NCBI RefSeq assembly: GCF_946479715.1
Contig: NZ_CAMLHF010000251.1
Span: 1-6,605 of the forward strand
Direction of reading: 5' to 3'
From: an uncultured Pedobacter sp.
GTDB taxonomy: Bacteria; Bacteroidota; Bacteroidia; Sphingobacteriales; Sphingobacteriaceae
Length of the DNA stretch: 6,605 bases
Shown here piece after piece: positions 1 to 6,605 of this stretch. Position 1 is the stretch's first letter, and every line of letters begins with the position of its first letter. The translations under genes were made by a program, and so were the position numbers. Below the pieces are notes generated by a model, which was not told where the DNA came from, searched no databases, and saw only the letters and a program-made list of their open reading frames with translations.

Positions 1-1344
1 TCTGTCAATAAAGAAGTAATAAAAGATATAGCTAAGCTAGAAATATATCAGAGTAATGAAAAACCTGACTTTAATAGTGCTAAATCAATTGGAAGCACTG
101 TTCCTTCAGGCAATAAATTTGCGATTCCTCTTGATGTAAAGTTAAAACCAGGTACTCATTATTTCTGGCTTAGCGTAGGTTTAAAGAACGAGGCTAATAT
201 AGATCACAAATTAAACCTGAAAGCAGAATTCTTTACAGATCTATCTGACTTAGCTTATAAAATTAATCAGAATAAATATACAGCGAAACCACTTGGCATT
301 GCATTGCGTAAACCTAAAGATGAAAACGTGCATACCTATCGTATTCCTGGAATCGTTACTACCGACAAAGGCACCCTGATTTCAGTTTACGATATCCGTT
401 ATGATCATAGTGGTGATCTTCCGGCAAACATAGATGTAGGCATGAGCCGAAGTACTGATGGTGGTAAAACATGGGATGCCATGAAAACCATTATGGACAT
501 GGGGCGTGCAGATGAAAACAGTGGTGTAGGTGATCCTTCTGTTTTGTTTGATCCGGTTACCAAAACCATATGGGTTTCAGCTTTATGGAGTAAAGGAAAT
601 CGATCTATTGCCGGTTCTGGCCCAGGCCTTACACCAGAAGAAACAGGGCAATTTGTGGTAACCAGCAGTACTGATGATGGACTTACCTGGAGTAAACCTT
701 ATAGCATAACTTCACAGGTGAAGAATCCGGAATGGAGGTTGTTTTTCCCTGGACCGGGAAATGGTATAGCTATGGCTGATGGTAAGATTGTTTTTCCTGC
801 GCAATATTGGGACGCTCAAAAAATGCCGCATTCTACACTGATATATAGCGATGACCATGGTAAAACATGGAAAAGCGGGATCGGTGCAAAATCCAATACC
901 ACCGAAAGCCAACTGGTAGAAACCACTCCGGGAACCATCATGCTAAATATGAGAGATAACAGAGGAGGCTTTAGAAGCATCGCAACCACTACCGATATGG
1001 GTAAAAGCTGGACAGCGCATTCAACCTCTTATAATACACTTGCAGACCCTGTTTGTATGGGAAGTTTTATTAAAGCAAAAGTTAAGGTTAAAGGGGTATT
1101 GAAAGACGTGTTGTTCTTTAGTAATCCAAATGTTTCCAAAGCACCAAGAAGGAATATCACCATTAAAGCTAGCTTGGACATGGGCGAAACATGGATGCCT
1201 GCCAATCAATTATTAATAGATGAACGCGATTCTTTTGGCTATTCTGCGCTTACTAAAATCGACGACAATACCATCGGTATTTTGTACGAAGGCATAAGCA
1301 GTTTGTTATTTGTAAGGATTCCGGTAAGCGATATCATTAAATAA
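1..1344 (+). CDS. nanH: Exo-alpha-sialidase (GH33), 5'-partial: start lies upstream of the window
   Basis: Releases terminal sialic acid from glycans. Frame 1 is open from base 1 to the TAA at 1342-1344, giving 447 visible residues. Residues 1 to about 95 resemble the N-terminal beta-sandwich domain of Bacteroidetes sialidases (BNR_assoc_N type). The six-bladed propeller follows. It carries the YRIP motif (Arg114, first Arg of the triad) and five Asp boxes: STDGGKTW (151-158), STDDGLTW (223-230), SDDHGKTW (283-290), TTDMGKSW (330-337) and SLDMGETW (391-398). By alignment from memory with Bacteroides NanH, the acid/base Asp is Asp139, the Glu assisting the nucleophile is Glu302, the other triad Args are Arg318 and Arg383 or Arg384, and the nucleophile is Tyr414 in the FGYS motif. 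The set looks complete, so the enzyme should be active. Against a family length of roughly 540, about 90 residues including the signal peptide are missing on the left, so location cannot be read; a secreted protein is expected. A TTG at 304 is not the start, because it falls inside homologous sequence. The esterase gene follows after 2 bp. Confidence 0.95.
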   Translation, partial: SVNKEVIKDIAKLEIYQSNEKPDFNSAKSIGSTVPSGNKFAIPLDVKLKPGTHYFWLSVGLKNEANIDHKLNLKAEFFTDLSDLAYKINQNKYTAKPLGIALRKPKDENVHTYRIPGIVTTDKGTLISVYDIRYDHSGDLPANIDVGMSRSTDGGKTWDAMKTIMDMGRADENSGVGDPSVLFDPVTKTIWVSALWSKGNRSIAGSGPGLTPEETGQFVVTSSTDDGLTWSKPYSITSQVKNPEWRLFFPGPGNGIAMADGKIVFPAQYWDAQKMPHSTLIYSDDHGKTWKSGIGAKSNTTESQLVETTPGTIMLNMRDNRGGFRSIATTTDMGKSWTAHSTSYNTLADPVCMGSFIKAKVKVKGVLKDVLFFSNPNVSKAPRRNITIKASLDMGETWMPANQLLIDERDSFGYSALTKIDDNTIGILYEGISSLLFVRIPVSDIIK

Positions 1345-1346
1345 TT

Positions 1347-3419
1347 ATGTTCAGGAAAAGGTCAATATTGCTATTCGTATTCCTATGGTCACTGGCGTTA
1401 ACCTCATACAGTCAGGATGTTCGGGTTGCCTGTATTGGTAATTCAGTAACTTTTGGCGCTGGTCTCAAAAATCCTGTAAAGGAATCTTATCCTTCTGTAT
1501 TACAGGATTTACTTGGGCAAAAGTATGAGGTTAAAAACTTTGGTTTAAGCGGAGCTACACTTTTAAAGAAGGGACACAGACCTTATTATAAAACAAAACA
1601 GTTTCAGGATGCTTTGTCTTTTAAACCTGATATTGCAATTGTACACCTTGGCTTAAACGATACCGATCCCAGGGATTGGCCTGAATTTAAAGGAGATTTC
1701 AAGTCAGACTATTCATGGCTATTGGACACGCTTAAAAAACAAAACCCCAATGTAAAGCTATTCATATGCAAACTTACGCCGATTTTTAATGGACATCCAA
1801 GGTTTAAATCCGGTACGCGCGATTGGTATTGGCAAATTCAGGAACAAATTATTGAAATAGCCCAGGCTAATAATACCAGCTTAATTGATTTGACATCGGC
1901 TTTATATAATAGACCCGATTTATTTGCTGATAATCTGCATCCCGATAAGGAAGGAGCAGCCATCATCGCAAAAACTGTTTATAGTAGCCTTACCGGCAAT
2001 TATGGTGGACTTAAACTTTCAGAGATCTTTACAGATCATATGGTGCTTCAGCGCAATAAGCCTATAAGTATATATGGCACAGCAGATAGCAATGAACAGA
2101 TAACAGTCCTGTTTAATCATAAACAGCGCACAGCAGTAGCCGATAGTTATGGTAAATGGAAAGTTCAGTTTCCCGAAATGTCACATGGTGGACCGTATGA
2201 GTTAAGTGTACAATCAGGAAATAAAACCATTTCCTTAACCGATATTCTTATTGGCGATGTTTGGCTATGTTCAGGGCAGTCAAATATGTCATTTACCTTA
2301 AGTGCTGCTAAAACAGGGAATGCAGAACTTGCTCAAATAAAGTCCAATAAGATAAGATTATTTAAATTTAATCAATACTCAGAAACAAATGATACCCCAT
2401 GGGATACCAAAACTCTGGAGCAGGTTAATGCGCTTAAATACTTTTCAGGAAGCTGGACACCAACCACTTCAGGAACAGCTGCCGGCTTTTCGGCAGTTGG
2501 GTATTATTTCGGTAAAAAAGTAGCAGAAGAATCAGGAGTACCCATTGGTTTAATACAACTTGCCGTGGGTGGTTCAACTATAGAATCATGGATCGACAGG
2601 TATACTATGGAACACGATGAACAACTTGTTGATGTGCTTACAGATTGGCGAAAATCTGATTTTATACAGGAGTGGGCAAGAGGTCGTGCAGATGTTAATC
2701 TTAAAGAAGCATCAAATCCAAAACAACGCCATCCATACGAGCCAATTTACAATTACGAGGCAGGCGTAGCCAAGCTAACTCAATTCCCTATAAAGGGTGT
2801 AATCTGGTATCAAGGCGAGAGCAATGCCCAAAATGTAGATTTATATAAACACACATTTCCGGTATTGGTGAACAGCTGGCGCAAAAAATGGGGTTATGAG
2901 TTTCCGTTTTATTATGTGCAGCTTTCAAGCATAGATCGCCCGTCATGGCCTTATTTCAGAGATGCCCAGCGCAAATTACTGAAGGTAATTCCAAATACCG
3001 GTATGGCTGTAAGTTCTGATGTTGGAGATTCTTTAAACGTTCATCCAAACAAAAAAATGGAAGTTGGTCAACGGCTTGCACTTTTGGCGCTTAAAAACAC
3101 TTATCATAAACCTATAATTGCAAACGGCCCTGTTATTTCAAGTGTCAAAGCAGAAAAGAACAATATCTTACTTTCATTTACTGAGGCTAAAAAACTTTCT
3201 ACACGAGGCGGAGGATCTTTAATTGGTTTTCAGTTCGTAAACCTAAAAGGATATCGCATTACTGCAAAAGCCACCATCATTAACAATAAGGTGGTTTTAA
3301 AGATTCCACAGGGCGAAACCATAAAAGAAGTAGTATATGCTTGGGAGCCCTTCACCCGGGCCAATCTGGTTAATGAGGCAGGTTTGCCAGCTTCAACTTT
3401 TTCAATTCCATTAAATTAA
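1347..3419 (+). CDS. Secreted two-domain sialate O-acetylesterase (SGNH/GDSL + SASA)
   Basis: Predicted to remove O-acetyl esters from sialic acids so that sialidase can act. Length is 690 residues. Residues 1-22 form a signal peptide (basic MFRKR, hydrophobic core, SYS before Gln23) with no lipobox Cys, so the mature protein is probably periplasmic. Residues about 24-215 are an SGNH hydrolase: nucleophile Ser33 in IGNSVTFG, oxyanion Gly69 in LSGAT, Asn104 in LGLND, and Asp195/His198 in DNLHPD. A linking beta-rich part (about 220-300) leads to a SASA-type domain: Ser312 in CSGQSNMSF, GGSTIESW (408-415), WYQGESN (487-493), and a probable catalytic His566 with nearby Asp558 or Asp561. Both active sites look intact, which is the unusual point. 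The ATG is supported by the signal peptide directly after it and by its place 2 bp past the sialidase stop, which suggests translational coupling. Sialidase and esterase are also neighbours in Bacteroides and cooperate in Tannerella (established knowledge). Sialate as substrate is inferred from this context; SASA proteins can also act on acetylated xylan or other sugars. Confidence 0.9.
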   Translation: MFRKRSILLFVFLWSLALTSYSQDVRVACIGNSVTFGAGLKNPVKESYPSVLQDLLGQKYEVKNFGLSGATLLKKGHRPYYKTKQFQDALSFKPDIAIVHLGLNDTDPRDWPEFKGDFKSDYSWLLDTLKKQNPNVKLFICKLTPIFNGHPRFKSGTRDWYWQIQEQIIEIAQANNTSLIDLTSALYNRPDLFADNLHPDKEGAAIIAKTVYSSLTGNYGGLKLSEIFTDHMVLQRNKPISIYGTADSNEQITVLFNHKQRTAVADSYGKWKVQFPEMSHGGPYELSVQSGNKTISLTDILIGDVWLCSGQSNMSFTLSAAKTGNAELAQIKSNKIRLFKFNQYSETNDTPWDTKTLEQVNALKYFSGSWTPTTSGTAAGFSAVGYYFGKKVAEESGVPIGLIQLAVGGSTIESWIDRYTMEHDEQLVDVLTDWRKSDFIQEWARGRADVNLKEASNPKQRHPYEPIYNYEAGVAKLTQFPIKGVIWYQGESNAQNVDLYKHTFPVLVNSWRKKWGYEFPFYYVQLSSIDRPSWPYFRDAQRKLLKVIPNTGMAVSSDVGDSLNVHPNKKMEVGQRLALLALKNTYHKPIIANGPVISSVKAEKNNILLSFTEAKKLSTRGGGSLIGFQFVNLKGYRITAKATIINNKVVLKIPQGETIKEVVYAWEPFTRANLVNEAGLPASTFSIPLN

Positions 3420-3429
3420 ATATTTCAAA

Positions 3430-4614
3430 ATGAGTTATACTGTACAAGATTTACAGAACCTTAAAACATTCTATCATAATCAGTTATTAAACGATACCGT
3501 TCCCTTTTGGTTTCCCAGATCTATAGATACTGAGCATGGTGGTTATCTGTTAATGCGGGATCAGGATGGTAGTTTGATTGACGATGATAAAGCCGTTTGG
3601 ATACAAGGCAGGGCTGCATGGTTGCTATCAACCTTATACAATACCGTAGAACAAAAACAGGAATGGTTAGATGGAGCTAAATCAGGAATAGATTTTTTAA
3701 ATAATCATTGTTTTGATACGGATGGGCAAATGTTTTTCCATGTAACGCGCGATGGACAGCCTATCCGTAAACGCCGTTATTATTTTTCTGAAACCTTTGC
3801 CGTAATTGCCAATGCTGCCTATGCGAAAGCAAGTGGCGATGAAGCTGCTGCGGCCAAAGCCAGATATTTGTTTGGTAAATGTATTGAGTACTCAACTACA
3901 CCAGGCTTATTGCCTGCAAAGTTTACCGGCACAAGACCAACAAAAGGAATCGGTGTTCCAATGATTATGATGAACACTGCACAGCAATTACGCGAAACAA
4001 TTGGCGATCCTCGTTGTAATGAGTGGATTGATAAGTGGATCCAAGAAATCGAAACCTTTTTTGTTAAAGATGATATTCAGTGTGTTATGGAGCAAGTAGC
4101 TCCTGATGGGAGTATAGTTGATCATATTGATGGAAGAACCTTAAACCCAGGCCATGCAATTGAAGGTGCATGGTTCATATTACATGAGGCTAAATACAGA
4201 AATAACGATCCTCATTTAATAAAGCTAGGCTGCAAAATGCTCGATTATATGTGGGAACGAGGATGGGATAAAGAGCATGGGGGCATCTTGTATTTTAGAG
4301 ATGTATATAACAAACCCGTTCAGGAATACTGGCAGGACATGAAGTTTTGGTGGCCTCACAATGAAGTGATTATAGCTACACTGTTGGCATACACCATAAC
4401 CGGTGATGAGAAATATGCAAAATGGCATAAAATGGTTAATGATTACTCATATCAGCACTTCCATGATCCAAAAAATGGCGAATGGTTTGGGTATTTGCAC
4501 CGCGATGGCACCTTAGCACAAACAGCTAAAGGAAACTTATTTAAAGGGCCATTTCATTTACCCAGACAGGAATGGTATTGTCTATCTTTATTAAATGAAT
4601 ATTTAAAATCATAA
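3430..4614 (+). CDS. N-acylglucosamine 2-epimerase (AGE / renin-binding-protein family), ManNAc to GlcNAc
   Basis: Interconverts N-acetylmannosamine and N-acetylglucosamine in the cytoplasm. In Bacteroidetes this step follows sialic acid lyase and precedes phosphorylation by a ROK hexokinase. The protein has 394 residues, the normal family length, and no signal peptide, unlike its secreted neighbours. It shows the (alpha/alpha)6-barrel AGE motifs throughout: WIQGRAAW with Arg61, YYFSETFA (117-124), NPGHAIEGAW with His242 and Glu245, WWPHNE with His310/Glu311, EWFGYLHRDG (351-360) and GPFHLPRQEWY with His376. His242 and His376 match in spacing the two catalytic histidines reported for cyanobacterial AGE (His239 and His372). 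The NPGH form of the motif is like mammalian renin-binding protein. Cellobiose 2-epimerases, the main alternative, usually have GHDIE there, so I favour AGE, and the sialidase context agrees. It starts 10 bp after the esterase stop with an A/T-rich leader (tatttcaaa) and no Shine-Dalgarno. Confidence 0.92.
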   Translation: MSYTVQDLQNLKTFYHNQLLNDTVPFWFPRSIDTEHGGYLLMRDQDGSLIDDDKAVWIQGRAAWLLSTLYNTVEQKQEWLDGAKSGIDFLNNHCFDTDGQMFFHVTRDGQPIRKRRYYFSETFAVIANAAYAKASGDEAAAAKARYLFGKCIEYSTTPGLLPAKFTGTRPTKGIGVPMIMMNTAQQLRETIGDPRCNEWIDKWIQEIETFFVKDDIQCVMEQVAPDGSIVDHIDGRTLNPGHAIEGAWFILHEAKYRNNDPHLIKLGCKMLDYMWERGWDKEHGGILYFRDVYNKPVQEYWQDMKFWWPHNEVIIATLLAYTITGDEKYAKWHKMVNDYSYQHFHDPKNGEWFGYLHRDGTLAQTAKGNLFKGPFHLPRQEWYCLSLLNEYLKS

Positions 4615-4620
4615 ATCCAT

Positions 4621-6594
4621 ATGATTAAAAAATTGCTGATACTTCTGCTGGCCTTAAACATAAATGCAGTGGCACAAACAACTGCAAAACTATTAAATGA
4701 GAAACCGGCACTAATTCCAATGCCACAGCAAATTGAATGGAAAAAGGAACGGCTTGCAATTAAAAATTATAAAGGAATAATTGTTAAAAGTGATTCTTTA
4801 CACAAAGATGCAGAGCTATTACAAAACCAACTAAAGGAACTCGGCCTAATAATTCCAATTAAAAAAAGTACTGCTGCAAATGAGCCCAGCATTATCTTAG
4901 AATTGGGAAAGGTAAATATTCCCGATTCTACCCCAGAAGCATATACAATCACCATCACTGCCCGTGCAATAACAATTACCGGTGCAGGTAAGGCAGGTGT
5001 GTTCTATGGTCTGCAAACACTAAAACAACTAATTGATGCCGACAAAAATGTAACGGCTTGCAACATTACAGACTGGCCTTCTTTTTCGTGGCGGGGCTAT
5101 ATGATTGATGCAGGCAGGAATTATCAACCTATGGATTTGCTTAAACAGCAAATCGATGTTATTGCAGCATATAAGCTCAATATATTTCATTTTCATTTCA
5201 CAGAAGATATTGCATGGCGGTTAGAAAGCAAGCTATATCCACAGCTCACCGCTCCCGAAACCATGCTTCGGAATAAAGGCAAGTTCTACACTCAAAACGA
5301 TCTTAAAGAATTGATAAGTTACTGCAAAGAGCGCCATATTACATTAGTTCCCGAAATAGATATGCCAGGGCACAGTGCGGCATTTAAACGCGCCATGAAA
5401 ACAGATATGCAAAGCGATAGCGGGTTGGCTATTGTAAAGAACATCTTAAAGGAATTTTGCGATACTTTTGATGTTCCCTACCTGCATATCGGAGCAGATG
5501 AGGTAAAGATCACCAATAAAAACTTTCTGCCCGAAGTAATCTCTTTGGTTGAAAAACAGGGTAAAAAAGTAATAGGATGGGAGCCGGGGGGCGAGTTTAC
5601 AGAAAGCACCATCAGGCAGTTATGGATGGAAGATGCTACAAAAGTTAGCGCTAACCCTAAAGTAAAATACATCGACTCGCGCCATTTATACATTAATCAC
5701 ATGGATCCTCTGGAAAGCGTGGTGTCTATTTTTAAAGGTAAAATTGCCAATCTGGACAAAGGAAATGATGCAGCCTTAGGTGGTACCCTTTGTGTATGGC
5801 CCGACAGAAGAGTGAGTAAGCCAGAAGATGTATTTATGCAAACGGCTGTATACCCTGCCATATTGGCCTTTGCCGAAAGGAGCTGGCGTGGTGGCGGACA
5901 ACCAGATTGGTTAACCTATGTTGGGTTAGACGGTTCAGCAGAAGTTAAGGTATTCAAAGAATTTGAACACCGTTTAATAAAGCATAAAAACCGCTACTTC
6001 TCAAAAATGCCGTTTCCATATCAGCCACAAGCACATTTGAAATGGAAGTTCTACGGACCTTTCAATAATCAAGGCGATCTTACCAAACAATTCTATCCAG
6101 AAGAAACAAAAGATATTGATACCAGTAAAGCAGCTCTAACTGCTGTAGGTGGCACCTTTATTTTAAGGCACTGGTGGGGGGATTTAGTGAAAGGTCTTTT
6201 GGAGAAACCTGAGGAAAACACTACCTGGTATGCTACTACTAAAATTTGGAGTGATAAAGACCAATTTCAGAACTTCTGGATTGGCTTTAACAACATCTCC
6301 AGATCTTACGGTTCAGATTCGCCCAATGAAGGAACCTGGGACAATAGGAAAAGCAAGATATTGATTAATGGTAAACTCATCCCACCACCACTATGGAAAC
6401 AGGCAGGAGCCAAAGGCAACCTGGAATTGCCCCTTATTGACGAAGGATATGAATACCGCGAACCCACAAAAGTTCAGTTAAAAAAAGGCTGGAATACCAT
6501 ACTTGTTAAATTACCTGTAGACTCTTTTAAGGGTAAAGATTGGCAAAATCCGGAAAAATGGATGTTTACAGTTGTACCTTGGCTTTATTTATGA
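4621..6594 (+). CDS. Secreted beta-N-acetylhexosaminidase (GH20) with extra C-terminal beta-rich domain
   Basis: Hydrolyses terminal beta-linked GlcNAc/GalNAc from glycans by substrate-assisted catalysis. Length is 657 residues. Residues 1-18 form a signal peptide (MIKK, Leu/Ile core, AVA before Gln19) without a lipobox. Residues about 30-150 are the GH20b-type alpha/beta domain, ending in GAGKAGVFYGLQTL. The catalytic TIM barrel spans about 153-430: Arg158 in WRGYMIDAGR, HFHFTEDIAWR (190-200), PEIDMPGH with His251, the catalytic pair Asp293-Glu294 in HIGADE, Trp320 (IGWEPG), Trp335 (QLWMED), probable Tyr358/Asp362 in LYINHMDP, Trp393 (CVWPD) and AERSW (418-422). Residues about 465-657 form a separate aromatic-rich region; ILINGKLI (580-587) and VQLKKGWNTILVKL (618-631) look like strands of a jelly-roll or galactose-binding-like accessory domain. 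The usual HWHLTDD strand reads HFHFTED here. The gene lies 6 bp after the epimerase stop. A GH20 gene also neighbours sialidase and esterase in Bacteroides thetaiotaomicron (recalled as BT0455-BT0457). Confidence 0.93.
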   Translation: MIKKLLILLLALNINAVAQTTAKLLNEKPALIPMPQQIEWKKERLAIKNYKGIIVKSDSLHKDAELLQNQLKELGLIIPIKKSTAANEPSIILELGKVNIPDSTPEAYTITITARAITITGAGKAGVFYGLQTLKQLIDADKNVTACNITDWPSFSWRGYMIDAGRNYQPMDLLKQQIDVIAAYKLNIFHFHFTEDIAWRLESKLYPQLTAPETMLRNKGKFYTQNDLKELISYCKERHITLVPEIDMPGHSAAFKRAMKTDMQSDSGLAIVKNILKEFCDTFDVPYLHIGADEVKITNKNFLPEVISLVEKQGKKVIGWEPGGEFTESTIRQLWMEDATKVSANPKVKYIDSRHLYINHMDPLESVVSIFKGKIANLDKGNDAALGGTLCVWPDRRVSKPEDVFMQTAVYPAILAFAERSWRGGGQPDWLTYVGLDGSAEVKVFKEFEHRLIKHKNRYFSKMPFPYQPQAHLKWKFYGPFNNQGDLTKQFYPEETKDIDTSKAALTAVGGTFILRHWWGDLVKGLLEKPEENTTWYATTKIWSDKDQFQNFWIGFNNISRSYGSDSPNEGTWDNRKSKILINGKLIPPPLWKQAGAKGNLELPLIDEGYEYREPTKVQLKKGWNTILVKLPVDSFKGKDWQNPEKWMFTVVPWLYL

Positions 6595-6605
6595 TAGTCT
6601 CAGCA
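6591..6605 (+). CDS. Possible start of a downstream gene overlapping the GH20 stop (5 codons visible)
   Basis: The last A of the GH20 Leu codon and its TGA stop form ATGA, so an ATG in the next frame begins at 6591 and reads M-I-V-S-A to the window edge. A 4-bp ATGA overlap is a common coupled stop/start arrangement and would suit the tight packing of this operon. Five codons give no hint of product, and a chance ATG is quite possible. Confidence 0.25.

Noticed and set aside
463..870. A 12-bp direct repeat, ggtaaaacatgg, at 463-474 and 859-870
   Set aside because: Both copies encode the G-K-T-W part of sialidase Asp boxes, so the repeat reflects protein structure and not a mobile or regulatory element.
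712..1209. Two short minus-strand open frames (712-912 and 1021-1209) opposite the sialidase
   Set aside because: They lie wholly within a well-supported gene on the other strand, have no recognisable motif, and the conserved Asp boxes and active-site residues explain the sequence on the + strand.
3430..4614. Alternative call of the epimerase as cellobiose 2-epimerase or another sugar isomerase of the same fold
   Set aside because: The NPGHAIE motif and GPFHLPRQEW ending fit AGE/renin-binding proteins better than the GHDIE-type cellobiose enzymes, and the neighbours are sialic-acid enzymes.
4225..5693. Short minus-strand open frames (4225-4428, 4767-4958, 5478-5693) opposite the epimerase and GH20 genes
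   Set aside because: Chance open frames opposite conserved coding sequence; no domain pattern and no promoter or ribosome-binding context.
5586..6181. Two runs of six G (5586-5591 and 6176-6181) in the AT-rich GH20 gene, considered as phase-variation tracts
   Set aside because: They are short compared with typical slippage tracts, the frame is intact through both, and they encode ordinary Pro-Gly-Gly and Trp-Gly residues.
1..6605. CRISPR arrays, tRNA/rRNA genes, insertion sequences, riboswitches or intrinsic terminators
   Set aside because: Over 99 percent of the window is coding on one strand; the three gaps of 2, 10 and 6 bp leave no room for such elements, and no spaced repeats or inverted repeats were seen.

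Overview
The window reads as a block of a host-glycan or sialic-acid scavenging operon from a member of the Bacteroidota. The evidence for the phylum is an AT-rich genome, tightly packed same-strand genes without Shine-Dalgarno sequences, two signal peptides whose predicted mature proteins both begin with Gln, and protein types typical of Bacteroides, Tannerella and Pedobacter-like bacteria. A soil or aquatic Sphingobacteriales-type organism is my guess; the genus cannot be fixed from this sequence.

Layout, all on the + strand with almost no non-coding DNA. (1) 1-1344: the 3' part of an exo-sialidase (GH33), whose reading frame is open to the left edge, so its true start lies outside the window. 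(2) 1347-3419: a secreted two-domain sialate O-acetylesterase, an N-terminal SGNH/GDSL esterase fused to a C-terminal SASA-type esterase. (3) 3430-4614: a cytoplasmic N-acylglucosamine 2-epimerase (AGE/renin-binding-protein type). (4) 4621-6594: a secreted GH20 beta-N-acetylhexosaminidase with an extra C-terminal beta-rich domain. (5) An ATG overlaps the stop of the GH20 gene (ATGA, 6591-6594) and may begin a further gene that runs off the right edge. Gaps between genes are 2, 10 and 6 bp, and no promoter or terminator is visible, so the genes are most likely one transcript that starts upstream of the window.

The genes fit one job. The esterase strips O-acetyl groups that block sialidase. The sialidase releases terminal sialic acid. 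The hexosaminidase trims exposed GlcNAc/GalNAc. Once sialic acid has been cleaved by a lyase (not in the window) to ManNAc and pyruvate, the epimerase converts ManNAc to GlcNAc. This matches the Bacteroidetes lyase/epimerase/ROK-hexokinase route rather than the NanK/NanE-phosphate route of enterobacteria. Missing here, and expected nearby, are the lyase, a ROK-type sugar kinase, a transporter and possibly a beta-galactosidase.

I see no wholly new system. The points most worth a second look are the double-esterase fusion, the altered GH20 active-site strand with its unassigned C-terminal domain, and the false TTG start that would truncate the sialidase.
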